From assembly GCA_002454165.1 (NCBI GenBank), contig DKIG01000018.1, positions 1 through 39,769 on the forward strand: a stretch of 39,769 nucleotides of DNA, given 5' to 3'. Positions 24,862-33,292 of this stretch are shown here, piece by piece. Numbering within the stretch: the stretch's first letter is position 1; each line of letters begins with the position of its first letter. This stretch comes from Gammaproteobacteria bacterium UBA6724. GTDB taxonomy: Bacteria; Pseudomonadota; Gammaproteobacteria; Pseudomonadales; Azotimanducaceae. Below the pieces are notes generated by a model that saw only the letters and a list, made by a program, of their open reading frames with translations, was not told where the DNA came from and searched no databases. The translations under genes were made by a program, and so were the position numbers.

Positions 24862-27638
24862 TTGTGAGCCAGATAAAAAATGAAGACTTGGTTCTGAAGG
24901 TATCAACCCACATCAACCCAGACGTTTGGGATGAAAGCAAATATGACGCTTTTGTGGATGCACTGTGCGACGACCGCGAATATCAGAAAGAGGCGATATT
25001 TACCACATTACGTCTTTTAGCTGGAGGTAAATACGAAAATCTTCTTAATTTGGCCAAGGAAAACTTTCGGCAAAACCCAAAACTTGAAGAGGCATACGGC
25101 TCATGGGAAGCAATGAAAGACAGGTTGCAATTCCCTGATTTGCTTTCCTGTTCTTTAGACTTGGCTACTGGGACTGGCAAGAGTTATGTGCTTTATGGCA
25201 TTGCGGCCATTTTACTGGCTGAGGATTTGGTGGATCAAGTTTTAACCCTGTGCCCTTCAAACACGATAGAACGAGGTTTGACCGAAAAATTCAGAGACCT
25301 TGCCGCAGAGCCAGATTTAATATCGGCAATGCCGCCGGATGTGAAATATGCCTCTCCGAAAATTATTAACGCATCGGAAACCATTGTGGAGGGATGTATC
25401 TGTGTTGAAAATTACCATGCAGTTTTGAAGCATGTGAAGTCGTCAATAAGAGACAGCTTGCGCGGCAAAGGAGAAAGAACACTTATTCTTAACGATGAAA
25501 CCCATCATGTTGTTTCCTCGCCGTCGGACTTGCGTAAATGGAAAGAGTTTTTGATAGATGAGGATTTTGCTTTCCAGCGGATAGTGGGAGTTTCCGGCAC
25601 TTGTTATACAAAAACGCAAGATAGATACTTTGAAGATGTCGTTAGTCGCTATTCTTTGCGGCAGGCAATAGAGGAAAACAGAGTAAAAGATATTGAGTAT
25701 GTTGCCGAATCGACCAGCCTTAGAAATGACGAGAGGTGGCAGGTGTTATACCAAAGGCATCAAGTAAATCTGAAAAAACTCAGACAACAAAAGATTCGTC
25801 CCCTGACGATTATTGTCACCGATAAAATTAGCGCATGTGATGATGTCGCGGACGAGTTAAGAGCTTTTTTAAAGGAAGAAGAAGGTATTTCATCAGAACA
25901 GGCAAACGAGAAAGTGATTGCCGTTACATCATCAAAGAAACACCAGCCGAATGTGGCGCGTTTGAAAACGGTTGACAGCCCTCAATCAAAAGTCGAATGG
26001 ATTATATCGGTTTCAATGTTGACCGAGGGTTGGGATGTAAAAAATGTATTTCAAATAGTTCCTCACGAAAAAAGAGCGTTTAACAGTAAACTCCTTATCG
26101 CACAGGTTTTGGGGCGCGGGCTCCGGGTTCCAGAGCAATGGCAGGGCGTACAGCCTGTTGTCACTGTGTTCAACCATCAAGCATGGGCATCAAGCATAAA
26201 AACTCTGGTTAATGAAATTCTGGAAATAGAAAAGCGGATTTCTTCGGTAAATTTGCCAGAGTCGGAATATAATTTTGAACTACATAATTTGAATTACGAT
26301 AAAACACAATCTTCCACCGCTTCAAAAAAAACCGAGGAATATAACCTGTTGCAACGGGGTTACATCGATTTACCTACCCTTACATCTGCTAAACAAATAC
26401 AAATACAATTTGACAGAGTTGGAAATAAAGCCAGCCGGGAAGAACGAATTAGAGTCCAAGTAAAAACTTTTTCTGCAAGAGAAATTGCGAAGCATATGCA
26501 CAATTCCCTGAAGGGATACGACGAGGAATCTGGGATCACAAATTATGCGGTTCGCTATCCAGTCAATAGGCTAGAGAAAGTTGTAAAAGAAACAGTGAAG
26601 CGAGCCCAAATTGATGAAAACAAAATACCTGACGAGGCACGGCAAAAATTCATGCAGGCTCTTGGCCCGATAAAGCGCCCAGCATCTAAATCCGTTTCCT
26701 ACGAACTCTCCGTAAAAGAATTTGAAAGGCTGAATACAAAAGAGCGACAGAAAGACAGTTGCAGTGCGGCTGGGATCTCCAGAGACAAATCCATATTTTA
26801 TCGTTCTGATTGTGAACAGCATTTGCCGCAAGAGCAAAAAGACTTTTTCCATGAACTTACTGACATAGATGGAGATTATGTTGGAAGTGTCGTGAGCGTT
26901 GACAATGATTATAACTTTAAGACTCCATTCAACCTTGCGATTGCCGACAGCAACCCAGAAAGAAAATTTATCCGTGAATTATGTAAACCTGAAAATGCCA
27001 GAGAGGTGGATGGGTGGGTGAAAAATACAGCAATGGGGTTTTATACTGTCGATTATGCCTGGTCAAAACCGACGACTCGCAAGAAAGGAGCGCCGCATAT
27101 CAAACGCGGTTCCTTTAGCCCTGATTTCTTCATCAAACAGAACAGGAATATTTTTGTTGTAGAGATTAAAGATGATAGTGAAGTAAACGATCCATCTCCT
27201 GAAAATATCGCAAAGTGTAAATATTCTGTTAAACATTTTAAAAAGTTAAATCGTCGGCTAAAAAATGAAAATATAAAGATAACTTATCAATTCAATATGC
27301 TGACCCCGGATGATTATTTGCTGTTTTTTGAAAAGTTACGCGAGAAAAACCTAATGGGCTATCGCTCTCATCTGGATGTTGGAATTTCTTCTGAAATTAA
27401 CGAACAGGCAACGCCCATTAAAGAAATGAATGAATTTGATATTGTTAGATTGACTACTGATAAATACAAAAATCTGGGTTTGCCGAAAGGCGAGGTTGGT
27501 AGCATTGTGGACATACTAACTGTTCCAAGGTTAGGTTATATGGTGGAATTCCATGAAATCTCTTCGGCAAATTTTGAAAAAGTAAAAACAGTTGAATCCT
27601 ACGAGATTGAATTGATTAGAAATGAACCCAATGAGTGA
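24858..27638 (+). CDS. type III-like Res subunit: SF2 helicase with C-terminal PD-(D/E)XK nuclease
   Basis: The 926-residue protein starts at GTG 24858, inside the Mod stop. It has Walker A DLATGTGKSYVL at residues 101-112, motif II NDETHH, SMLTEGWDVKNV and the motif VI-like QVLGRGLRVPEQW. Near residue 754 a nuclease core appears (FSPDFFIKQNRNIFVVEIKDD, with the D and E-x-K residues). This is the ATP-driven translocase and cutter of a type III-like system. Motif II is DETH instead of DEAH, a mild variation. It is intact and follows Mod directly. A type I HsdR role is unlikely without HsdS. Confidence 0.87.
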   Translation: MIVSQIKNEDLVLKVSTHINPDVWDESKYDAFVDALCDDREYQKEAIFTTLRLLAGGKYENLLNLAKENFRQNPKLEEAYGSWEAMKDRLQFPDLLSCSLDLATGTGKSYVLYGIAAILLAEDLVDQVLTLCPSNTIERGLTEKFRDLAAEPDLISAMPPDVKYASPKIINASETIVEGCICVENYHAVLKHVKSSIRDSLRGKGERTLILNDETHHVVSSPSDLRKWKEFLIDEDFAFQRIVGVSGTCYTKTQDRYFEDVVSRYSLRQAIEENRVKDIEYVAESTSLRNDERWQVLYQRHQVNLKKLRQQKIRPLTIIVTDKISACDDVADELRAFLKEEEGISSEQANEKVIAVTSSKKHQPNVARLKTVDSPQSKVEWIISVSMLTEGWDVKNVFQIVPHEKRAFNSKLLIAQVLGRGLRVPEQWQGVQPVVTVFNHQAWASSIKTLVNEILEIEKRISSVNLPESEYNFELHNLNYDKTQSSTASKKTEEYNLLQRGYIDLPTLTSAKQIQIQFDRVGNKASREERIRVQVKTFSAREIAKHMHNSLKGYDEESGITNYAVRYPVNRLEKVVKETVKRAQIDENKIPDEARQKFMQALGPIKRPASKSVSYELSVKEFERLNTKERQKDSCSAAGISRDKSIFYRSDCEQHLPQEQKDFFHELTDIDGDYVGSVVSVDNDYNFKTPFNLAIADSNPERKFIRELCKPENAREVDGWVKNTAMGFYTVDYAWSKPTTRKKGAPHIKRGSFSPDFFIKQNRNIFVVEIKDDSEVNDPSPENIAKCKYSVKHFKKLNRRLKNENIKITYQFNMLTPDDYLLFFEKLREKNLMGYRSHLDVGISSEINEQATPIKEMNEFDIVRLTTDKYKNLGLPKGEVGSIVDILTVPRLGYMVEFHEISSANFEKVKTVESYEIELIRNEPNE

Positions 27639-27966
27639 AATAGATAAAGTTTTCTCATGCGCAACCGTTGAAAAAAATAAAATAAAATATTTACTGGATG
27701 CAAATCAAAAAAGGAAAAAAGGAAAAGCCGAATTTCTCAAATCGCTTGGATTTTTCATGAATAACCCGAAGCAATTTATTGATGCAATGCTAAATCATCC
27801 CAAAACTGCACATTTAACAAGAGAAAGGAACACAGATTGGGGGCAAAAATTTGTGTTTGTTTGCGAAATTGAAACACCGTCTGGCAAGAATATTTGCATT
27901 AAAAGCGTCTGGCAAATAGACAATGGGGAGAAAATACCTCGTCTGATTACAGCGTATCCTAGTTAA
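27622..27966 (+). CDS. DUF6883-like small protein attached to the R-M cassette
   Basis: The 114-residue frame starts at ATG 27622, or ATG 27631 three codons in; both overlap the Res 3' end. The sequence KYLLDANQKRKKGKAEFLKSLGF ... FVFVCEIETPSGKNICIKSVWQI ... PRLITAYP resembles, from memory, the DUF6883 family, a compact fold found near toxin and defence genes. No catalytic role is established. Its overlap with res argues that it is an accessory of this cassette: perhaps a modulator, a toxin-like guard or a linked passenger. Confidence 0.6.
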   Translation: MNPMSEIDKVFSCATVEKNKIKYLLDANQKRKKGKAEFLKSLGFFMNNPKQFIDAMLNHPKTAHLTRERNTDWGQKFVFVCEIETPSGKNICIKSVWQIDNGEKIPRLITAYPS

Positions 27967-28015
27967 AATAACCTCTTTATTTGATTTCTGAATTTTCAAA
28001 GAACAAAAACCCACC

Positions 28016-29470
28016 CTAGCACTCAACCACATTAACCGCCAGACCGCCCTTTGAGGTCTCTTTGTATTTGTCCATCATATCCTCGCCGGTTTCTCGCATG
28101 GTGCGGATGACATCATCCAGAGAAACCTTATGTGTACCATCGCCACGAAGTGCCATCTGCGCGGCGTTGATTGCCTTAACGGCAGCGATGGCGTTGCGTT
28201 CAATGCAAGGGATTTGAACCAGCCCGCCGACCGGGTCGCAGGTGAGGCCCAGGTTGTGTTCCAAGCCTATTTCGGCGGCATGTTCAACCTGCTCGGGAGT
28301 GCCGTCCATCGCCTCTGTCAACCCGGCGGCGGCCATGGCGCAGGCAGAGCCTACCTCACCCTGGCAGCCAACTTCCGCGCCAGATATAGAAGCGTTCTTC
28401 TTGCACAGGGTACCGACAGCAGCGGCGGCAAGCAGGAAATTCGACACATCAGCGGCGCCCACCTGGTCACTAAATCGCAAATAAAATCTCAGCACTGCGG
28501 GAATAATACCGGCGGCGCCATTGGTCGGCGCTGTCACTATTCTCCCACCAGCGGCGTTTTCTTCATTGACCGCGAGGGCATAGAGGTTCACCCAATCAAG
28601 CGCACTGAAACTGGTGCTTATCAGGTTGGATTTTAGAGCCGACTGTTCATCAACAAGTTCACTTCTCAGGGAAGCTGCTCTGCGAGTAACATCCAACCCG
28701 CCGGGCAGGGTCCCCCGCTGACTCATGCCTCTTTCTATGCAGGCGTCCATAGCCTCCCATATCCGGGTCAGACCCTGCTCAATCTCGGTATCGGGGCGCC
28801 AGGCGCGTTCATTGGCGCGCATCAAGTCGCTGACTCGCAACGCATGTTTGTTGCACAGATTGAGCAACTCTGCGGCCGAATCAAATTCATAGGGAAGGCT
28901 AACTGTCTCCTCTCCCGGCGGCTCTTCTGACTGCGCTTCTAAACCAACTGATCCTGGAATATCTCCTGCCGTCACAAACCCACCGCCTATTGAATAATAG
29001 GTGCGTTTCAGTAGCTCAACGCCATCGGCGATGGCATAAAATTTCATGCCATTTGGATGATAGTCCAGGACTTCATCCATGAACCTGAGGTCATCCTGGA
29101 GATTAAAAGGGAGCTCCTGGATACCGCCGAGATTCAGCCTGTTTGATGTTGCAACATCGTCAATCACCTGCTCCATCAAACCCGGCTTGATGGACTCAGC
29201 CGCCTCCCCCATCAGCCCGACAAGCACCGCCTTGTCAGTTCCGTGGCCCCTGCCAGAGGCACTGAGGGAACCGAAAAGCTCAATTCGCAGGCGCAGGAGT
29301 CCAAGCGACGGGCTTTGTTTTAATAAGCTCTGCTCTGACAAATCCTTCTCTAACAGACCAGAATCAACAAGCGCTGACAAAAACATACCTGCCGCCTTCA
29401 TAGGTCCCATGGTGTGAGAACTTGAGGGACCTACACCAATCTTGAAAAGGTCAAAAACGCTGATATTCAT
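28016..29470 (-). CDS. sdaA: L-serine dehydratase, single-chain iron-sulfur type
   Basis: This enzyme deaminates L-serine to pyruvate and ammonia with a [4Fe-4S] cluster. The 484-residue protein starts with FDLFKIGVGPSSSHTMGPM and has GRGHGTDKAVLVGLMGE, TAPTNGAAGIIPAVL, the Cys-bearing CKKNASISGAEVGCQGEVGS and CDPVGGLVQIPCIERNA. All match SdaA/SdaB (about 455 residues); it is longer through linkers such as SLLEKDLSEQSLLKQ. It is the last gene of the corrinoid operon, 19 nt after the HD gene. It would convert serine made from glycine plus methylene-THF into pyruvate. The defence insert begins about 50 bp beyond its stop. Confidence 0.95.
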   Translation of the reverse strand: MNISVFDLFKIGVGPSSSHTMGPMKAAGMFLSALVDSGLLEKDLSEQSLLKQSPSLGLLRLRIELFGSLSASGRGHGTDKAVLVGLMGEAAESIKPGLMEQVIDDVATSNRLNLGGIQELPFNLQDDLRFMDEVLDYHPNGMKFYAIADGVELLKRTYYSIGGGFVTAGDIPGSVGLEAQSEEPPGEETVSLPYEFDSAAELLNLCNKHALRVSDLMRANERAWRPDTEIEQGLTRIWEAMDACIERGMSQRGTLPGGLDVTRRAASLRSELVDEQSALKSNLISTSFSALDWVNLYALAVNEENAAGGRIVTAPTNGAAGIIPAVLRFYLRFSDQVGAADVSNFLLAAAAVGTLCKKNASISGAEVGCQGEVGSACAMAAAGLTEAMDGTPEQVEHAAEIGLEHNLGLTCDPVGGLVQIPCIERNAIAAVKAINAAQMALRGDGTHKVSLDDVIRTMRETGEDMMDKYKETSKGGLAVNVVEC

Positions 29471-29489
29471 AGCGGATGTCCGTCATACC

Positions 29490-30047
29490 TTATACATGTT
29501 CATTCGGCGCGCGCGCAAAGAGCCGTCTTACCATCGGCTTAAAGTGCTCCAGTGGCAGGGTCGGATACTCAGGGTCAAAGGACTTCTGGTCCCAGTCAGC
29601 GCAAAAGGCAACGCAAGCAGCATAGTGCTCATGCTCCCTGAATTTGTCTCTTGTATTCCTGTCCTGGTCATAATGGTGGAACCAGTAATACCCCTGGAAC
29701 AAGCCATGATGTTCGACAATCCAGTGGTTTCTTTTGCTCACATAGGGGCGTAGCAGAGCCGCTGCTGCCTGTGAATGATTCGCAGGTGCCAGGATGTCGC
29801 CAATATCATGTAGTAGCGCGCAGACGACCATTTCCTCATCAGCACCATCCGCTTCTGCCCTAGTCGCGGTTTGCAGGGAATGTCCCAGCCGGCTGATCTT
29901 GTAGGGCGAGTCGCCATCCATCATCTGGAGCCACTCAAACACCCGCTCCGCCTGGTGGGCGGTGTTACCCCTATCCTGTGCAAACACAAGATCGTAATCT
30001 TCTCTAGTGCCAGCATCCATTGCATTGAAAGAAACTGTCTTAGCCAT
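29490..30047 (-). CDS. HD-domain protein, candidate mixed-valent diiron oxygenase (TmpB/PhnZ-like)
   Basis: The 185-residue protein has the HD-oxygenase ligand set H56 (RLGHSLQTATRA), H80-D81 (ALLHDIGD), H91, H113 or H114 (VEHHGLFQGYY) and D153 (CADWDQKSFDP). TmpB and PhnZ use such a centre to cleave the C-P bond of an alpha-hydroxylated phosphonate; TmpB yields glycine betaine. The gene directly follows a GBBH-like dioxygenase, the same pairing as TmpA-TmpB. As I recall, PhnZ has Tyr24 and Glu27 before its first His; here the spacing-equivalent residues are D46 and Y49, so the substrate pocket may differ. A plain HD phosphohydrolase is the alternative. AGGAGG precedes the ATG. Confidence 0.62.
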   Translation of the reverse strand: MAKTVSFNAMDAGTREDYDLVFAQDRGNTAHQAERVFEWLQMMDGDSPYKISRLGHSLQTATRAEADGADEEMVVCALLHDIGDILAPANHSQAAAALLRPYVSKRNHWIVEHHGLFQGYYWFHHYDQDRNTRDKFREHEHYAACVAFCADWDQKSFDPEYPTLPLEHFKPMVRRLFARAPNEHV

Positions 30048-30057
30048 TTTTCATCCT

Positions 30058-30103
30058 CCTATGCCCTTCTATCCTATGCCCTTCTATAAGATAGCCCTTC
30101 TAT
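30058..30103 (-). repeat. threefold 15/16-bp tandem repeat at the dioxygenase/HD gene junction
   Basis: CCTATGCCCTTCTAT occurs at 30058-30072 and 30073-30087, with a 16-bp variant at 30088-30103. The dioxygenase stop codon (30084-30086) and the ribosome site of the HD gene both lie in the repeat. Confidence 0.9.
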
Positions 30104-31160
30104 TTAGCACTACCAAATGATTCCGTATATTGTCATGCTCAAAATAGGCATCCTGCAAATGCCGTCGACCCCTGGGCTCAAATGCCTCCCGGCCATGGAG
30201 CACCCGATGGCTCGCCACCAGCAGAATTTGCCCGGCCTCCAGCCTGAAGTTGATGCGGTGTTCCAGCCCGACAATGCGCTGACTCAAACTATGATAGGCG
30301 CGATAGAAATCTTCAATCTCTGGTCGGGTAGGATCCATCGGCTGCATCAATTGATTAGAATATCTGAATACCTGGATGTCACCATTGGCGGCACACTGGA
30401 TGATCGGCGCGATGGTAAAGGTTTCATTGTTATCGTCAAATTCACGGAAAGGAACCTCCACGCTTTTTAAGACTTCAAACTTTTCCGGGTCTTCAATCCG
30501 AAAACGACCTAATATCCCCCAGCCATCAACGACGATGGAATCTCCGCCCGAGGTTTCATTGCACAACATGTGCAATGCCTGGACGCTGGGGGGCCAGGAA
30601 TAACTTGCAAAGTCATTATGAGGCAGAAGTGGCAAGGCTGTATGCGCTACATTGTAGCCGGCTGGGTCCACCTCTACATTGTGAATACGGGCAAACAAAA
30701 CTTCGCGGATGGGTCCCAACCGCGGTCTCAGAGCTTCCATCCGATCGGGTTCCGTCGGTGCCTGCTCAAGTATTATCACGCCAGATTGGAGAAATGCCTC
30801 TATGGCTACTATCGCCACCTGATCACTGTCCAGGAAATCCTGGTAATCAACTCGCGCCGGCTTGAAGTCTTTATCCCAGGCTTGCCAGTTCTTGTTGATC
30901 CCGGTCTCGGCAGTGGCAACCACGCAACTGATGTCTTCCCTGGTGTACTGGGTTGCATGGTTGTCCTGCCAGCGAATGTGCAATACATCTGCTTCCACCC
31001 TGTATTCCGCTGGTTCAAGATCAAGCGGCACGGTGCCGAGATGGAACTTCTTTTCCCCAGTCTGCTCTAGTCTGCATTCAGTGCAGTTGCAGTTATCACG
31101 CAACCACAAGACCGGCAAACGGATACTTTCGCCATCTGACCAGGTGACGGGAATATTCAT
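30084..31160 (-). CDS. GBBH-like Fe(II)/2-oxoglutarate dioxygenase (TmpA candidate)
   Basis: The 358-residue protein has the N-terminal zinc domain of gamma-butyrobetaine hydroxylases: C24-x-C26-x2-C29 and H68 (WQDNHATQY). The catalytic TauD/TfdA domain holds H181-x-D183 (LLPHNDFASY), distal His322 and an Arg in RVLHGREAF. Such enzymes hydroxylate trimethylammonium substrates. TmpA, long misannotated as GBBH, hydroxylates 2-trimethylaminoethylphosphonate; pairing with an HD oxygenase favours that role over carnitine synthesis. Its ATG overlaps the ASKHA gene stop by 4 nt. Carnitine/butyrobetaine or another betaine remain possible substrates. Confidence 0.75.
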   Translation of the reverse strand: MNIPVTWSDGESIRLPVLWLRDNCNCTECRLEQTGEKKFHLGTVPLDLEPAEYRVEADVLHIRWQDNHATQYTREDISCVVATAETGINKNWQAWDKDFKPARVDYQDFLDSDQVAIVAIEAFLQSGVIILEQAPTEPDRMEALRPRLGPIREVLFARIHNVEVDPAGYNVAHTALPLLPHNDFASYSWPPSVQALHMLCNETSGGDSIVVDGWGILGRFRIEDPEKFEVLKSVEVPFREFDDNNETFTIAPIIQCAANGDIQVFRYSNQLMQPMDPTRPEIEDFYRAYHSLSQRIVGLEHRINFRLEAGQILLVASHRVLHGREAFEPRGRRHLQDAYFEHDNIRNHLVVLNRRAIL

Positions 31161-33220
31161 CTTTGCCTGCTACGTCGTCTGTTGCGTCTTGACGACTTGT
31201 TGCTGGTCGGTAGGTTTGCCATCATCGCTTTCTCGGTATTCTTCAGCAGGGGTTTATCTATCTGCGAAAACAATTTTGTGAAGGGATCAGTTTGATGCGG
31301 GAAGGCCATTGCCTCAACAAAAAACTCCTGAAACCGCGGTGCCGTGGCAGTCTCTATTTTTTCAATCCGCCGGACAAGAGATTCAATTTCCTGTCTGGAT
31401 GCCTTGTTAAGCAATGCGATGCGGGCACCGGTACCGGCCGCGTTGCCGGCGCTGGAAACATTTTCAAGTTCGCAATCCGGGATCAAGCCCATGATCATCG
31501 CATGGGTAACATCAATGTGGCTACCGAAGGCCCCTGCTAGGCGGATACGGTCAACTGTCTCTACAGCGCCCTCTACAAAGAAATGCTCCGTCAGCAACTT
31601 GATGCCCGCATACAAGGCAGCCTTAGCTAACTGGATTTGTCGGATGTCGTTCTGCGTTATTTTGATAGTCACTTCGCCGTCATACAAGAGATAGGACCAG
31701 GTACGACCATCGGCAACCAGCCTGGGGTTTCCGCCAGACAGCTCAGCATCAACACCGCTGACAATCACGCCTTCAGCACTAATAATGCCGGCGAGATACA
31801 TTTCCGCTACCGCTTCAATAATGCCAGAGCCACATATACCGGTCACGCCAGTCCGGGACGCTTGTTCCGTGAAACCATCCTCGTCGGACCAGAGATCACC
31901 GCCAATCACCTTGACTCTCGGTGCCAGGCTTATCGGATCAATCCTGACCCTTTCTATGGCTCCGACGGCTGCCCGTTGGCCACAACTGATTTGCGCGCCC
32001 TCAAAAGCGGGTCCCGTTGGGCTTGAACAAGCCATGAGCCTCTTGCTGTTACCAAGAACTATTTCCGCATTGGTGCCCACATCAATCAGCAGGGTCAACT
32101 GCTCCTGTTCATAAGGTGCCTCGGACAGGATCATGCCTGCTGTGTCCGCGCCAACATGGCCGGCGATACACGGCAAGATATAGATCCGTCCGCCCGGGTT
32201 AATGTCAAGGGCAAGGTCATTGGCTTTCAGATGCAACGCCGCCGCCAGGGTGAGCGCAAAGGGCGCACCGCCGAGTTCCACGGGGCTGATACCCAGGAGA
32301 ATATGGTGCATCACCGGGTTCGCCACGAGCGTCACCTCAAGAATGTCGGTAGCCGTTATACCAGCGAGGTCAACAACCTGCGCTACTAGTTGATTCAGAC
32401 CTTCCCGGATGACCCGGGTAAGCTCGGCCGCGCCTTCTGGGTGCATCATCACCCAGGAGACACGGCTCATCAGGTCCTCGCCAAAACGTATTTGCGGATT
32501 CATCAGGCTACCACTGGCGCAGACTTCGCCGGTGGTAAGGTCGCAAAGATGCCCGGCGACAGTGGTTGAGCCGACATCAATCGCTAGCCCAAAGACCCGC
32601 TCATGCAAACCTGGCCAGAGGGCGATGATTTCCGATTCCTGATGGATAGCGGCGGTAACAAACCAATCCTTGGCTCTCAGCTTGGCTTGTAAACTGGAGA
32701 GGACCGAGACATCACAGTTGGATACTGTCACCTGCCATTCACTTTGTAGGGCATCAACGAGACGCTCAAGGTCACTGGAAGAATGCTCAAGTTCTGGCGC
32801 GGATACCTGGACGGCGCACAGTCTGACCAGAGGATCCAGTTCAATATCCCGATGCTCGGCTTCCTTGCGGATCACCTGCTGGTGTACCTGACTCTCCGGC
32901 GGAATATCAATTACTACATCGTCCAAGAGCAGGGTGTGACAACCCAGCCTGCGGTTATGTGCCAGGGGCTTTTTCTTCTCGCTATAACGAATTTCTGTGG
33001 CGGAAATCGGCGACAGGTGAGACAGGTCTGACACCAGTGAATGTTTAGGGAAGGAACCGCTGGTACAGACTATCTGGCAGCGACCGCAGAGACCGCGCCC
33101 ACCGCAGATTGAGTCAAGATCAACACCAAGCCGCCGGGCGGCATCCAACAGCGAGGTCCCGACCGGGAATTCACCGCGGTGCCCAGAGGGAGTGAATACC
33201 ACCTTGACTGTATCGGTCAT
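31157..33220 (-). CDS. ASKHA-domain corrinoid activation protein with N-terminal [2Fe-2S] ferredoxin (RACo-like, DUF4445)
   Basis: The 687-residue protein opens with a plant-type ferredoxin domain: C39-x5-C45-x2-C48 (CGGRGLCGRC) and C94 (LGCHTLL). A linker domain follows, then an actin/Hsp70-like ATPase part with FGLAIDVGSTTVAGHLCDL, LLIDVGTNAEIVLG and GICGSGIIEAVAEM. RACo-type reactivators use ATP and a reduced iron-sulfur cluster to bring accidentally oxidised Co(II) back to Co(I). Cys positions and domain order match the family. It serves the corrinoid protein of this operon. A 72-bp gap separates it from the upstream methyltransferase. The C-terminus ends in an Arg/Ser-rich tail. Confidence 0.9.
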   Translation of the reverse strand: MTDTVKVVFTPSGHRGEFPVGTSLLDAARRLGVDLDSICGGRGLCGRCQIVCTSGSFPKHSLVSDLSHLSPISATEIRYSEKKKPLAHNRRLGCHTLLLDDVVIDIPPESQVHQQVIRKEAEHRDIELDPLVRLCAVQVSAPELEHSSSDLERLVDALQSEWQVTVSNCDVSVLSSLQAKLRAKDWFVTAAIHQESEIIALWPGLHERVFGLAIDVGSTTVAGHLCDLTTGEVCASGSLMNPQIRFGEDLMSRVSWVMMHPEGAAELTRVIREGLNQLVAQVVDLAGITATDILEVTLVANPVMHHILLGISPVELGGAPFALTLAAALHLKANDLALDINPGGRIYILPCIAGHVGADTAGMILSEAPYEQEQLTLLIDVGTNAEIVLGNSKRLMACSSPTGPAFEGAQISCGQRAAVGAIERVRIDPISLAPRVKVIGGDLWSDEDGFTEQASRTGVTGICGSGIIEAVAEMYLAGIISAEGVIVSGVDAELSGGNPRLVADGRTWSYLLYDGEVTIKITQNDIRQIQLAKAALYAGIKLLTEHFFVEGAVETVDRIRLAGAFGSHIDVTHAMIMGLIPDCELENVSSAGNAAGTGARIALLNKASRQEIESLVRRIEKIETATAPRFQEFFVEAMAFPHQTDPFTKLFSQIDKPLLKNTEKAMMANLPTSNKSSRRNRRRSRQR

Positions 33221-33292
33221 CGCTCTTGTACCTCAGGTGCCTGCCTGCTCAGGCATCGCCCCTCTTTCACCCTTCGCTCAGCCGGTGCCGAC

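Larger units (their letters stand above)
22050..28010 (+). mobile_element. acquired defence cassette (radC, Mod, Res, DUF6883-like)
   Basis: Four overlapping plus-strand genes lie between two minus-strand catabolic genes (the GlxA regulator and sdaA). The stretch is visibly AT-richer, with many AAA/TTT codons. I see no integrase, transposase, inverted ends or target duplication, so the mechanism is unknown and the ends are approximate. Confidence 0.6.
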
